Positions 1 to 10,646 of a DNA stretch of 64,000 bases are shown piece after piece (position 1 is the first letter of the stretch; the number at the start of each line of letters is the position of its first letter). This DNA is from Berghia stephanieae (Eukaryota > Mollusca > Gastropoda > Nudibranchia > Aeolidiidae). The translations under genes and the position numbers were made by a program. The notes under the pieces are model-generated. The model saw only the letters and a program-made list of their open reading frames with translations. It was not told where the DNA came from and did not search any database. The stretch covers positions 78,495,348-78,559,347 of the forward strand of contig CM067445.1 of the NCBI GenBank assembly GCA_034508935.3, in the 5' to 3' direction.

Positions 1-221
1 TAGAAAATCATAAATTCCTCCTTCGATGAAGACCGTTGCAGTGCTTAAGTTGTGGCAATGCGATAAATTACTTATCATTTCTTTTAATCGCCGTGTTCTT
101 GAGTGCACGATGTGATATTTAACCAAAAAGAAAATAATTCTCAATGCCCATTTTGTGTTTTATATCTATCAATTAGGATTTACTGTGCTATTCCCTTTTC
201 ATTTGGTTCCTCAATCACATC

Positions 222-408
222 AATAGGGAACAAAAGTATGATGTTAAAAAAACTGGTTCCAATCTCATTGGAAGTGTAAAACCACTCTTCCGGAGGACTG
301 AGTACATACCTTGTGGAAATGATCTTCTGCTTTCAGAATGATGGTATCTTTATTCTAGTCTTAATGTATGCTGGGGGACAATAAAGATCATCCATCCTCG
401 CTCTTTTA

Positions 409-412
<4 letters not shown>
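222..412 (+). mobile_element. TIR element (family T), left half
   Basis: AATAGGGAACAAAAGTATGA, ACTGGTTCCAATCTCATTGG and CTCTTCCGGAGGACTGAG are the left arm and start of the family. Sequence is lost at the TA microsatellite that begins at 411. Confidence 0.6.
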
Positions 413-480
<68 letters not shown>

Positions 481-515
481 GTGTTTGTGTGTTTGTGTAC
501 TTTTGGAACATCCTT

Positions 516-549
<34 letters not shown>

Positions 550-563
550 CACACATGTATGTA

Positions 564-621
<58 letters not shown>

Positions 622-690
622 TTGTGTGTATGTGTGTGTATGTGTATGTGTTTGTGTATGCGTGTATGTGTGTGTGTGTTTATGCATGTG
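411..690. repeat. Compound TA / CA / TG microsatellite
   Basis: (TA)n 411-478, (CA)n 516-556, (TA)n 570-615, TG-rich 614-680. Tyr/Ile, His/Thr and Cys/Val frames here are shadows. Confidence 0.95.
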
Positions 691-955
691 TTCACCTTTA
701 TAATACTTACCTGTTTGTAATTACTTTTTAATTTCCTTTCTTAAGAGAGGCTTCGAGGACAAGCAATATATACCTATTTGATAGGACATGTCTGTGTGTA
801 TGTGTATGTGTTTGTGTATGCGTGTATGTGTGTGTGTGTGTGTTTATGCATGTGTTCACCTTTATAATACTTACCTGTTTGTAATTACTTTTTAATTTCC
901 TTTCTTAAGAGAGGCTTCGAGGACAAGCAATATATACCTATTTGATAGGACATGT
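630..955 (+). repeat. Two-copy tandem duplication (about 163 bp)
   Basis: The segment from the TGTATGTGTATGTGTTTGTG part through ATAGGACATGTC occurs twice head to tail (about 630-790 and 793-955). The unique part is identical; only the TG run length differs. Confidence 0.9.
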
Positions 956-1689
956 CCTTTCAAAGTCTAAGTAATTCTCTTGGGTTTTTTTTTTTGTTTT
1001 GTCTCCCTTTCAACCCCTTTTTTTAATAAAAGTTTGTTTCGATGAAGATCATAAACGACCCTCGTCCAATTCAGTGCATATTTACAATACGACTGTACAA
1101 AGACAGAACACTATATTTTATAATTTGATAGGAAAACTCTTACTTCATCTATTAATAGATTTACACGAGTCCTGACTTGTCAAAAATTCTTAACATCTGA
1201 GACTTCTAAAACATTTTAGGTTTAATATTTTTTTGGCAATTTGGGAATCAACTTTCTCTATCTATAGTTGAAGTTTAAACCTTTCTGGCCAATTTTTAAA
1301 AAAAGTGTTTGTTGTTTGTGCGATGAATATTTTGAAAATATTTTCTTTAGATTCCAGTCTCGTGCAAAGGGGTAGATATCACACGCCGAGCTCCCTTTTA
1401 AGGGCTATAAAATCCATGATTGGCGAGGAGAATAAAGAAATGTTGGTCGTTCCAGTGATTTATTTGCTTTTGACGCGTGCCTCGGTACTTTTATCAACAT
1501 AGATTGTTCTGTTTTTTTTCTTTATCAATTTTCATAAAGGGTTCCTTTCAGACATGTTGAAAGAAGTGTGTGCCATGACATCGTGCGCCATAATAATTAC
1601 CGGATCGGGGTGGTCGGTATTGGTTGTTGGGGTGGATGAGTGGAGAGGAAGGCCTTCTCTGATCCATGGCATTAGAGTGGAGTTCAGGA
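956..1689. other. No feature recognised
   Basis: AT-rich unique DNA. Short frames at 1305 and 1554 lack homology signs. Confidence 0.6.
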
Positions 1690-1990
1690 GGGGGGGGGGG
1701 GGGGGGGCTGGGCATGCTGTGTTATTTAGTTGTTGTATTGTTTTTCTTGTATTTTTTAATTTTTTTTTTTGGGGGGGGGGGGGGGGTTGTATGTTTGTTT
1801 GTTTTGTTTTTTTGGTGTGTTTATTTTGTTCCTTTTAATTTGTTTCTCTTCATTGATTGTTCCTTGTTTTGTTTTCCTTTGTTTCGTCTTTATTTTCTTT
1901 TTTTTTAGTTTGTTTTTGTTTTTGTTTCCTTTTTGTTATATTTTTTTGGTTTGTTTGTTTTTTGTTGTTTTTTTATTCTGTCAGAATAGC
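1690..1990. repeat. Poly-G runs and T/G-rich low-complexity DNA
   Basis: G-runs at 1690-1708 and 1770-1786 with TTTG/TTTTG-rich DNA to 1980. The long frames through it are not genes. It ends where the LINE fragment starts. Confidence 0.9.
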
Positions 1991-2515
1991 ATTGGCTTGG
2001 AGTGCCTGTCACAAACTCAGGAAAATCTGGAGTTCAAACCTACAGAGGGAAATAAAGAAGAGACTGTTCCTGGCAACGGTAGAGTCAGTACTTCTATATG
2101 GAGCAGCGACATGGACTCTTACAAAAGCACTGGAGAAGCAACTGGACGGCTGCTACACCCGTATGCTGAGGATGCCCCTCAATGTAAGCTGGAAAGAGCA
2201 CCTAACAAATGAAGAGCTCTACAATGACCTCCCCCCAGTGACCTCGAAGATCCAAAAGAGAAGACTGAGACTTGCGGGGCACTGCTGGAGACACAAAGAG
2301 GAGATTGCAAACAGTCTTGTTCTATGGGAACCACCTGAGCGAACCAGAAACAGAGGCAGGCAGAATAAAACCTACATTGACTTTCTGCTAGATGACACAG
2401 GAGTGGACAACACCCGGGAGCTGCGTACGCTTTTGGAGGACAGGACAGAATGGCGAAGACTTGTGGCTCATGTTGGGCGCCCCAAGGGGCGGCCTAAGTA
2501 AGTAAGTAAGTAAGT
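1980..2515 (+). mobile_element. LINE 3' end: reverse transcriptase C-terminus with (TAAG)n tail
   Basis: The frame running to 2501 encodes the C-terminal region typical of RTE-type/Proto-type non-LTR retrotransposon ORF2: VESVLLYGAATWTLTKALEK (the YG-x-x-TWT block), YTRMLRMPLNVSWKEHLT, RRLRLAGHCWRH (the GH-x-x-R motif), and DRTEWRRLVAHV just before the stop. It stops at GRPKGRPK and is followed directly by five TAAG/AAGT repeats, the short 3' tail expected for an RTE-like LINE. Everything upstream of the YG block is missing and replaced by T/G-rich low-complexity DNA, so this is a 5'-truncated copy. The frame is intact in this fragment, implying a fairly recent insertion. Confidence 0.85.
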
Positions 2516-2842
2516 TTTATTTGTTTTTGTTTTGTTTTTTTTTTTGGTATTGTTGTTGTTGTTGTTGTTGTTGTTTGGGTGGGTTGTTTTACTTTTTACT
2601 CACTGTAGGTTCTTTGTGTCAGTTCAAAATCATTTACTTACTCAACTGTATTGCTATCGACATGGAGCAAATATCTTAAAATGGAATTGGTTCGACGTGA
2701 CATTGACTCTGTTCATGTTTTTATTTTTCTTTCTGATTGTTAAAACACGAAAAGTGAATGGTGAAATATGATTCTAGTTTGTGGCGTGGGTTGTGGAACT
2801 GGTGACCATGACTCTCCAGTCTGTGATTTCTAATGCCATCGA

Positions 2843-3392
2843 CTGGGAGGGGTCTTTTGACCTCCCATGGTGGGCAGCATGTCACTTGCTGTGTCTTCTA
2901 TATATCCCCCTATGTCTGTTTTCTTAGTTGCTTTCTGTCTTTGTCTTGAAACAGGATTACTTGGTTTTGTCCTGGTTCTTGTCGGATCCTTGGCTAAGAG
3001 AGAAACAATCAAATGTAATAGTATATATTGTTAGTTGTGGGAGGTGATATTTTTTCATTGTAAATCACCTGTCTGTTATATAATGGTCATTATATTTTTG
3101 TATTGAATATATCCTGTAAACATTTGATTATATTCCTCTTATTGGGATCATGTGCTGGTGTCTGGATGCGACTTTTAGGTGATCTCAAAATAAGTACATT
3201 GATGCTATGCTCTTGGGTTCTACATCTCTTCGTATTTTAACCAATTGCCATTCGTCTTACTATATCTTGGGTGTTTTAATTGGAATTCTAGAATGTTTTT
3301 ACTATTTCATTTACTACCTTTTTTTACTGGGACTAAAATGACATAAAAGCGTCGCAAGCGTCATAAAAATCTTTAAAACAAACACACAAACC
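2843..3392 (+). mobile_element. 550-bp retroposon family R1, full-length copy
   Basis: Starts CTGGGAGGGGTC with a strong 5' hairpin (GGGAGGGGTC with GACCTCCC) and ends in a short A-rich tail (AAAACAAACACACAAA). It is flanked by 11-bp near-identical direct repeats, AATGCCATCGA before and AATGCCGTCGA after, taken as a target-site duplication. Same length and ends as the copy at 38921-39468. No tRNA-like boxes and no coding frame were seen, so it is either a non-tRNA SINE or an internally deleted LINE. Diverged from the other copies, so older. Confidence 0.7.
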
Positions 3393-3451
3393 AATGCCGT
3401 CGAATCTAAAAACGTGGCCTGTAAAAATCAGTATACGTCTAGTCTTATTGG

Positions 3452-3705
3452 TGGAGTTATGTGGTCTTGTGGTATGACACTCGCTTTCGGATCGGAAGCC
3501 CCTGGGTTCAAGCGTCGCTCGACGCATAGTTGAGTCATTAGAAAATATTATTTACTAACATTCTCTCACCGTACTCATTGTGTAAAATGAGTACCTGGTG
3601 TTAACAGCGTTGTCTCAATTCGAAAAAAAAGATTAATATCGTCTAACAGGTGTCATGTAACGTCCTGCATGTTAACTTTTCCTGTTGGCCAGGGACTCCT
3701 TTACT
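3452..3705 (+). mobile_element. tRNA-derived SINE, family A
   Basis: Head GTGGTCTTGTGGTATGACAC (A box) and CTGGGTTCAAGCGTC (B box), followed by the shared body (CATTCTCTCACCGTACTC … AAAATGAGTACCTGG … GTTGGCCAGGGACTCC). Rather diverged; the GCGCTATATAAA tail is lost. Confidence 0.7.
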
Positions 3706-4106
3706 TTGTAGTGATTTATTTCAAATCTCTACTAACTTTCTCAAGATTTTAAATAACTCATACATATTTTGCTTGCAGCGTCGCCTACGTAATATTATAG
3801 CCCCAGCGTCCCCTACATAATTTTACAACCTGTCCAAATACAAGTTCGTCGATTTATAACACTGAATTAATTAACGACCAGCTGAAAGACGATGAAGATG
3901 TCACATGCCTGAATAATTATTACCGGTACGACTAGATCAAAGCGGCAGTAATATTATCCTAAGATTGCGCAAAATGACGCCGTCATTTATTACCTGAACG
4001 ACCAACCAGGACTCGCATACGCGAAATGTGATTGGATCCGACTAGATGACCAGTAAAAATCTGGAACCAACGAATCCAGAACATCATTGGTTTCTGGGAT
4101 GGACTC

Positions 4107-4185
<79 letters not shown>

Positions 4186-5157
4186 TCCATCACTCTAAAA
4201 CCAGCATGCTATAGATGTATGCAGATGACGTCACTCAGCTTTGTTATTGTTTTTGCCATCCGCGTTTGGAGTGTTCTCACTAACTGTATTAACCAGACCA
4301 TAAAGTTCATGGTTACACAGAGTTTGTGTGTTGGTCGTTATATTCGGATGGCATGTGTGAATCTTGGCAAGCGCATTCTATCTTAGTGATCAACACTTGA
4401 ATCTATTTAGCGGAAATAATGGTTGAACGAGGGTACGGATTATTATACCAATCTTAAGCTGTGGACTTAAATGATGTTATGATTAATTAATACCATTTAA
4501 AATTAGCATGTGTAATGAGTATTGATTAATATAGTGTTTTCGCTGGGTCCTATATAGACGCAACCTATCAAATACAGAATTGATAACTCATATTATTATA
4601 ACAAAGATATTTCATTCACGATCTCTATCTAGATAGTATGTATATGTTATTGTTTATGTATGTATGCCTTCCAATGAATGAATTACATTTACATGAATTT
4701 GCAATATACTATTGCGATGCGCTATCGTATTTATTTATTACATCGTACATGTATTTATATGTATTGATTCTTATGCTTCATTGTTATTTATCTTCCCATC
4801 CCACTAACTACTTGTATCCCGTTAATTAATAATTATTATTAACAACAATTAGATCAGTGGTGCTGTCAAGGGTTTGTTAATTGAAGTTCTTACGACATCA
4901 CTGCTCATAAGAATACACAATTTTGCAACTACTCAAAGTTTTGCTCCTATATATTCACAGATCTGGTTACACATTGATCTGGATCTGGATCTGGAGCTGG
5001 ATTTGGGTATCGGGATATTTGTGACCTACTAATCAAGTGACCCACTAGGACAATCAAAGAATGACCAAGAAATTAAACAGGCAAAGGCAACCCTTAGGGC
5101 TGCCACCAGTCAAATGACTGTCGCCATCAGTTACAGCCAACCTCTACAAAACATCTA
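3706..5157. other. Unique AT-rich DNA apart from the CT run
   Basis: Nothing else is supported. GATCTGGATCTGGATCTGGA near 4975 is a short hexamer repeat. Confidence 0.6.
4107..4182. repeat. (CT)n microsatellite
   Basis: About 37 uninterrupted CT units; Leu/Ser frames are shadows. Confidence 0.95.
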
Positions 5158-5350
5158 ATAATAAGAATAATAATAATAAGACGTCGCAGTCCTAATGGCG
5201 CTTGCCGTGAACTGTTTTTGTTCAAGTGGATCTAGCGATTTCTATAGAGATGGTTCTCCATTTCTCTCTGTCCTGTGCCAGTAGTTTTAGTTGAGAGAGG
5301 TCTTTGTTGGTATGGAGGTGTCTTGGAAGAGATGGTTCTTGATTTTGCTG
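5158..5350 (-). mobile_element. LINE 3' end fragment (RT C-terminus, minus strand)
   Basis: On the minus strand a frame reads LPRHLHTNKDLSQLKLLAQD then REKWRTISIEIARST and stops at 5222. The RD/QDREKWR motif just before the stop is the hallmark of the LINE ORF2 C-terminus also seen at 2480. The stop is followed by a short unique stretch and a run of TTATTA repeats (5157-5180 on the plus strand) as 3' tail. It is severely 5'-truncated. Confidence 0.65.
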
Positions 5351-5544
5351 TGTGGGAACAAATAATAATAAGTTGAGCAACAGAACGAGAGATGATAGAC
5401 AATTAACCTACCCATGGCCTAACTTTAATTAAATAGAAATTTAGATACCATTATTCTTTTGTTTAATTGTGTGTTAACGTGTGACTGTGTCGCCGTCTCC
5501 TAGGCATTCCATGAAGGAGGAATATAGACAATTTATCAAACAAG

Positions 5545-5700
5545 ATGTCTGTTATAAACAGGAATCACCCATGCTGTCCACAATGAGAATCAAACTGGGG
5601 GTTAATAATCTGGCCCAAGGAAAAAAAGTGCCTGAAGCGAGGCTCTGACCCGGGACCTTAACCACTCGACCAATCAAATTTGTGCTTGTTGACATGATTT
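5545..5700 (-). mobile_element. Possible tRNA-derived SINE-like head
   Basis: The minus strand reads GATTGGTCGAGTGGTTAAGG, a good A-box-like tRNA head, followed by CCGGGTCAGAGCC and then AGTTTGATTCTC as candidate B boxes. Only one copy in this window, so the family is not established. Confidence 0.35.
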
Positions 5701-6099
5701 GTTTTTTTGTTGTTTTTGTTTTTTTACATTTCGAGATCCTATTACTTCCGGACAAGGTGTGCCAAATAATTATCTGTATCTGTCTGGAGTTTAAGTGATG
5801 TATTAATGTTTTTATTTAATATTTTTTGTTATTGGCCGAAGAAGGGTTTTTGATCCCAAAACGCTCTGTGTATAGTATTTTGCTCTTCGTCAAAAGTATT
5901 ATATCGTTTTTTTCATTACTTTTTTATTGTTCACAGCTTCTAGCTGATTTTTTCGTGGAAGTGGAAGTGATGAATGGATTCCTGTCAGGAAATGTGTACC
6001 ACATCGTGTCCATCGTATCACGTCGGATATTGTTGGTAATCTGGGTTTTAAAAAGTAAACTTATCATTAAAAATACAAAACTGGACGGAATTTTTGTGT

Positions 6100-6425
6100 T
6101 CCGTGGTATAGGTTTAGTGTACCAAAGTGGAGGATATCTGGAAAAACAGGAACCACTGCTGTCAATAGTAAAGAGAAGAAAACTGTCGTTGTTTGATCTC
6201 ACAATTCGTCGTGACAGTTTATGCAAGACAGTGTTGCAAGGAACAGTGAAAGGGCAAAGGAAAAGAGGAAGACAAAAGAAATAAATGTGGCAGGACCATA
6301 TCAATAAATGGGCGAGCTTTTGGAAAAGACCAATGACTGGAAAGAGTGGCGCAATGGAGGGAAGTCTGCATCTTATAAGTCTCCCCGACGATCATCCGGT
6401 CATGGGAATGAGTGAGTGAGGGAGA
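6100..6425 (+). mobile_element. LINE 3' end fragment (RT C-terminus) with (GTGA)n tail
   Basis: The plus strand reads SIVKRRKLSLFDLTIRRDSL then GQRKRGRQKK and a stop. The following codons (MWQDHINKWASFW) continue the same LINE C-terminal pattern after the stop, and a further shift is needed for the last part (the expected RDREEWR region). The copy is therefore degenerate, with one in-frame stop and at least one frameshift. It ends in GAGTGAGTGAG, a short GTGA-type tail. Related to, but not the same subfamily as, the copies at 2000 and 37837. Confidence 0.65.
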
Positions 6426-6666
6426 TAGAGTACCGATAACTATAACATATTTCTGAATATCTTAACATAATATTAAAATCAATTTTTGGTGCAGGTTCCA
6501 CCCGACTGATTTGGGCAGATGGGTCACATAATAATAGAGTATTTTACAGATATAAAAATAAGCTCATTTACCATATTGAAAAGCTTAAAGTTGGAATCCG
6601 TTCTGTTGCTGGTTGCCAGTAAAATGCTATTTATGTGGCATCGTTAAGAGCATTGTGAGCACACTT

Positions 6667-6830
6667 TAACCAGTTAACTACCGTTTCTGTAAAAATACGA
6701 ATTAAAAAATTTGGCCATAAAACTCGTCCTTCAAATATCGATTGATTTTTTGACCTTCACCTTGTCAAAAACTCTCAAACCGGGGAACTTGTGAGGTCTC
6801 CATTTGTCAACAAAATAGGAGGTTTATTCC
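6667..6830. mobile_element. Palindromic MITE (family P), left half
   Basis: CCAGTTAACTACCGTTTCTG, then AACTCGTCCTTCAAATATCG and TTGTCAAAAACTCTCAAACC: one arm of the foldback family whose best copies are at 23525 and 11296. The other arm is replaced by unrelated sequence, which itself contains a 14-bp inverted pair (TCCATTTGTCAACA). Confidence 0.6.
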
Positions 6831-6905
6831 CTGTTTTTTTATTCGCCTTCACTCTTCCATTCTGTTGACAAATGGAAAGTCCGAAAAGTCAATATTATTC
6901 ATGTT

Positions 6906-8873
6906 TGTGAATTAAATTGAAGCTCCTATACTAATTTACTTCTTCAAGCTTCAACAACATTTGCATTTAAGTTGAGGATGGCAATTGTTTGTACAGATAA
7001 CTGTCGTTGTTATATTGATTTGATAAACCCCCATACTAAAATAATAATTTTATCAAGATATTGTTTCATCTAACATACAACATTTGTGTGGTGACCTTTT
7101 GCCAAACACGTCGGATGTCGGATGCCTGAAAAGAAGTTATTACATATTCGAATGAAGCATTATGTTTGGACAAAATGCAGTTTGAATTAATTAGGGCCGA
7201 AGTTATTTACATTTGGAGGGAATGGGTCAAAATAAATGAAGGCAAAAAATCGCTTTTAAAGACAAGACAACATACATATTATGATTTGTTTAAAATACTG
7301 TTGCATTATCATCACAACAGCAGTTGTACACCTATTCAAACTCAAAAATAAAGATCTTGTCTAACATAAACCTAATTTTTTTTGCCCTTCTTGACTACAA
7401 TACGAGATACTTTAGGAGGAGGTTCTTGTGCTGCTTCATGGCTGATTGCCCTCTCAGTGCCTTTAGTCACTATGTCGTTCTTGGCTCTTTTTTCGTTTTT
7501 AGATATTGATATTAATTTTTAGATATTATATTATTGTGTAAATCATGATATGAAATTGAAAGATTAACGCATTAGTCGCATGAATTTATTGATGGATCAA
7601 TATTGCACACCGGACAGTAAATGGAATGTTGGACTATTGCTTATCTCGTTGTTCGTTGTTTATATCTATTTGCAGTCGATATACTGACTCAATGGTAGCT
7701 AGTATTCATGCGCACTTACTTGCATTTCATATAGCGAAATATTGACAAAAAGAGTGACATGTTATATTTTGGGGTTTGGGAAAAATTTTGTTTCTCAGCG
7801 TTGAATTGAAATCCTATATCATAGAGAAAGATTTTAGGTCAATTTTTAAGGTATTTCACTTCGACAGAGTCAGGAAAAAAACGAAACTATCAAATTGTAA
7901 AATCCTTTCGTGAGAATGTAGTTGGTCGAATAATAAAAACGATGAAGGGCAAGATCGAAAAGCATGGAGATAACAATTTTTCACCTTTATTCGTGTGTAT
8001 CTCAAAACTAGCTCGTCCGACATCCGACGGTTTTTGCCAATTCAGCACACATTTGATTGGGAGTAAAATAGCACACTGCAACTATTGGTAGAATATCACT
8101 AAGTACAGGAATGGTGTTGAAAAGTATTATTTTTTTTAGTCCCTATCGATATGCTCAACTTTAATGCTTTGCAAATTAGCTAATAACCTTAAATCTAGAC
8201 CACTTCTATCATAAAATTCAAATCTCCCAATTAAATTCAGTACCGCAGAAACGATTAACCGCTCCGAGGTGTAGTAATAATAAAATGGTTCATTGATTTT
8301 GAGTATCATGGAAATTTCGATATAACATGTTTCTTCACATTAGACACAATGAATCTCTTTCCTAATTCACTTTGAAATTGTTGTTGCTGCTCTATAGAAT
8401 CTGCTATTAGGGGTGGCTGCTCCTGGAACGGACTAGAATAGGTTACCCGTGCTGAGGCCAACCAACCGTGACCGCTCATTTAGAGAGAATTATCGCATTA
8501 TGATCGGTACGTATTGGTACGTAAATTTCTTAATGTTTACATATCATTTATCTACACTTTTCTTATGAAAATGTAAACGACCAAGGGACGTATTCAAATA
8601 GAGATCACAATACCTCTGTTTAAATAATATTTTTTGAAAGAAATCATTTGCCGTATAACTTGAGATATTGTGATGTGTCACCGAGTGCGAAATACAATCT
8701 CCAAGTTGCATCAATTGAATGAAGCAAAACGTTGTGATTATCGCTGATGTCTGTCATTTCGAATTACCGTTGCTATAAAAATGATTACTAGATTAAAGAA
8801 ATAGAGGAGAGAATCGTGCACCGATTGAACAAAAAATACTTGCTAATTTGCCTATATCACAATATGGTTATAA
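6906..8873. other. Mostly unique DNA
   Basis: Holds only the weak minus-strand coding candidate at 7379-7515; other frames look random. Confidence 0.5.
7379..7515 (-). CDS. Possible short coding fragment, unidentified
   Basis: One minus-strand frame is open for 46 codons and ends in TAG; its end reads PPPKVSRIVVKKGKKN. The composition (charged, with a basic C-terminus) looks more like protein than the surrounding AT-rich DNA, and could be the last exon of a gene or a worn retrocopy. The frame opens after a TAA at about 7518 and no convincing splice acceptor is visible. Nothing around it supports a gene. I do not recognise the family. Confidence 0.15.
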
Positions 8874-9172
8874 TGAGGCTATGTGGTTTAGTAGTATGAC
8901 GCTCGCCTTCGGATGAGACAGTCCTGGTTTCGAGTCCCGAGCGGCACATTGTTGAGTCTTTGGAAAAGCCTCTTTACTCACATTCTCTCACCGCACTCAG
9001 GTGTAAAATGAGTACCTGGTCGTCAACGGCGTTGTCTCTGTCAGAAGAAAAATTGTAATATCGACGTTATATCTTGTCCTACATGATAGGTGTTGCTGTC
9101 GCTAGGGACCCATTGTAAAGCACTTTGAGAACGTTGAGTGGATATTGCGCTATATAAAAGATAACGTTTTAA
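8874..9172 (+). mobile_element. tRNA-derived SINE, family A, full-length
   Basis: About 295 bp. Head GGCTATGTGGTTTAGTAGTA with B box GGTTTCGAGTCCC, body CTCACCGCACTCAGGTGTAA and AAAATGAGTACCTGG, and tail AAGCACTTTGAGAACG … GATATTGCGCTATATAAAAG. The tail resembles the 3' ends shared by many L2/CR1-mobilised SINEs (inference). Used here as the reference copy. Confidence 0.85.
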
Positions 9173-9811
9173 GTTTGAATAATGCGAGATGGATTGTGTT
9201 CATTTAAGAGATTGTCTTTTTTCATAAAACAAAGAGACCGTCGTAGTTTGGTTTGTCATGCGGTCTTGGGACACCCTTGGCAGATGCGTCATTCCTCTGA
9301 TTCCCTTAGTATCCTTTCAGTTCACTTTGATCGATGTTCCTCTGTGCATTATTAGGAAGTGACCAAGAGCTTTCGAGTGTTGCTGTTGAAGCCTGGCATT
9401 CTACCAGCGTAACCTTTTATGACGTCACCTCATCTGGTGATGTCCTGATTCCCTGTTTGTTGTCATCAAATTGTATGAATTATTGGCAAAAGCCTAAGAT
9501 TAAATAAACTTTGAAACTCTTTGGTTCCGATCTCACATTTTGAGAACCATCTGGACTTCAAACCTACGATAATTATATACTCTGGAACCAGTGGATGTCA
9601 GTGGAGATTCTTAAAAATAATTAAGAAACCTTAATTTCAGCCTTAGCTCAAGGCCCAAGTCGTGTCTCTAAAGATCAGACAAATCGAAATAGTGCGACTT
9701 CGGATCACCCATCCTATGACAATCGCTAACCGTATCGAAACTTTATGTAAACAGACAATTGAACAACATCATTCGAGCCATTTTAAATACGATGACAATT
9801 TTCAACTTAAA
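9173..9811. other. No feature recognised
   Basis: Slightly more GC than the surroundings; possibly an old transposon remnant, but nothing can be named. Confidence 0.5.
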
Positions 9812-10000
9812 CTTTAGCTTTTATATAGCGCAATTCCCACTAAACGTGCTAAAGGCGCTTTACAATGGCTTCCTGGCCAACAGTAACACTTAACATGTAG
9901 GACATGACATGACGCCTGTCAGGCGATATTACAATTTTTTTTTCCGGACAGAGATTGCCAGGTACTCATTTTACACCTGAGTACGGTGAGAGAATATAAG
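9812..10000 (-). mobile_element. tRNA-derived SINE, family A, 3' part
   Basis: Reverse-oriented body and tail (TTTTATATAGCGCAATTCCC … CAGGTACTCATTTTACACCT). The tRNA head is missing: the copy stops at GAGAGAATATAAG where the next, plus-strand copy begins. Confidence 0.8.
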
Positions 10001-10300
10001 TGCGGCTATGTGGTCTTGTGGTAATGCACTCGCTTTCGGATCGGAAGGTCCTGGGTTCGAGCCTCGCTCGGCGCATAGTATAGTCCTTGGAAAAGGCTCT
10101 TTACTCACATTCTCTCACAGTACTCAGGTGTGAAATGTGTACCTGGACGTTGACAGCATTGTCTCTGTCTGAAAAAAAAATTGTAATATCGCCTAACATG
10201 TCATGTGTCGTTCTACGCGTTACGTGTTGCTGTTGGTCAGGGACCCTTTGTAAAGAGCTTTGAGCACATCCAGTGGATATTGCGCTATATAAAAGCTCCA
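10001..10300 (+). mobile_element. tRNA-derived SINE, family A, full-length
   Basis: Complete copy from GCGGCTATGTGGTCTTGTGG to GATATTGCGCTATATAAAAG, with B box GGGTTCGAGCCTC. It abuts a reverse copy on each side. Confidence 0.85.
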
Positions 10301-10305
10301 AAAAA

Positions 10306-10417
10306 GCTCAAGAGTAAAGAGGACTCCAAGGTCTCAACCTATGCGCCGAGTGAGGCTCGAACCCAGGACTTTCCGATCCGAAAGTGGGTGTCATGTCACT
10401 AGACCACATAGCCGCAC
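10306..10417 (-). mobile_element. tRNA-derived SINE, family A, head only, next to 5S
   Basis: Reverse-oriented head (GCGGCTATGTGGTCTAGTGA on the minus strand; B box GGGTTCGAGCC), cut after about 110 bp. It lies directly downstream of the 5S-like sequence on the same strand. Confidence 0.75.
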
Positions 10418-10428
10418 TAAAAGAGAAA

Positions 10429-10549
10429 ATGCCTTCAACACGCAGTGTCCCCAGGCGGTCACCCATCCAAGTACTGACCACGCCCGACGATGTTAGACTT
10501 CGGTGATCGGACGAGAACCGGTAATTTTCAACGTGGTATGGTCGTAGAT
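10429..10549 (-). rRNA. 5S rRNA-like gene or pseudogene
   Basis: The minus strand reads TCTACGACCATACCACGTTG, then CCGGTTCTCGTCCGATCACC, then GTCAGTACTTGGATGGGTGA and CCGCCTGGG, in the order and spacing of animal 5S rRNA, about 121 nt in all, followed by TTTT. The box C region (AGTACTTGGATGGGTGACC) is intact. The box A region departs from the usual AGTTAAGCAACGTCGG (here AGTCTAACATCGTCGG), and the sequence after the first stem differs slightly. This suggests a dispersed pseudogene or a SINE-associated 5S copy rather than a canonical array gene. A tRNA-derived SINE head follows on the same strand about 12 nt after the 5S end. Confidence 0.75.
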
Positions 10550-10607
10550 TATAGTTGTGAACCATCCCCTAATGGTCAAACACATGCCACCTGGGATAGG
10601 TTTAAGA

Positions 10608-10644
10608 TAAAGAACTGAACAAGTGACACTTGTTCAGTTCTTTA
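10608..10644. repeat. Perfect 18-bp hairpin, 1-nt loop
   Basis: TAAAGAACTGAACAAGTG, one A, then its exact reverse complement. It begins 2 nt after the stop codon of the minus-strand Cys-rich exon, so it would be the first structure in that 3' UTR. Confidence 0.9.
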
Positions 10645-10646
10645 CC

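Noticed and set aside
8874-9172. tRNA gene at SINE heads
   Set aside because: Heads have A and B boxes but poor cloverleaf pairing and are followed by a shared SINE body; multiple similar copies.
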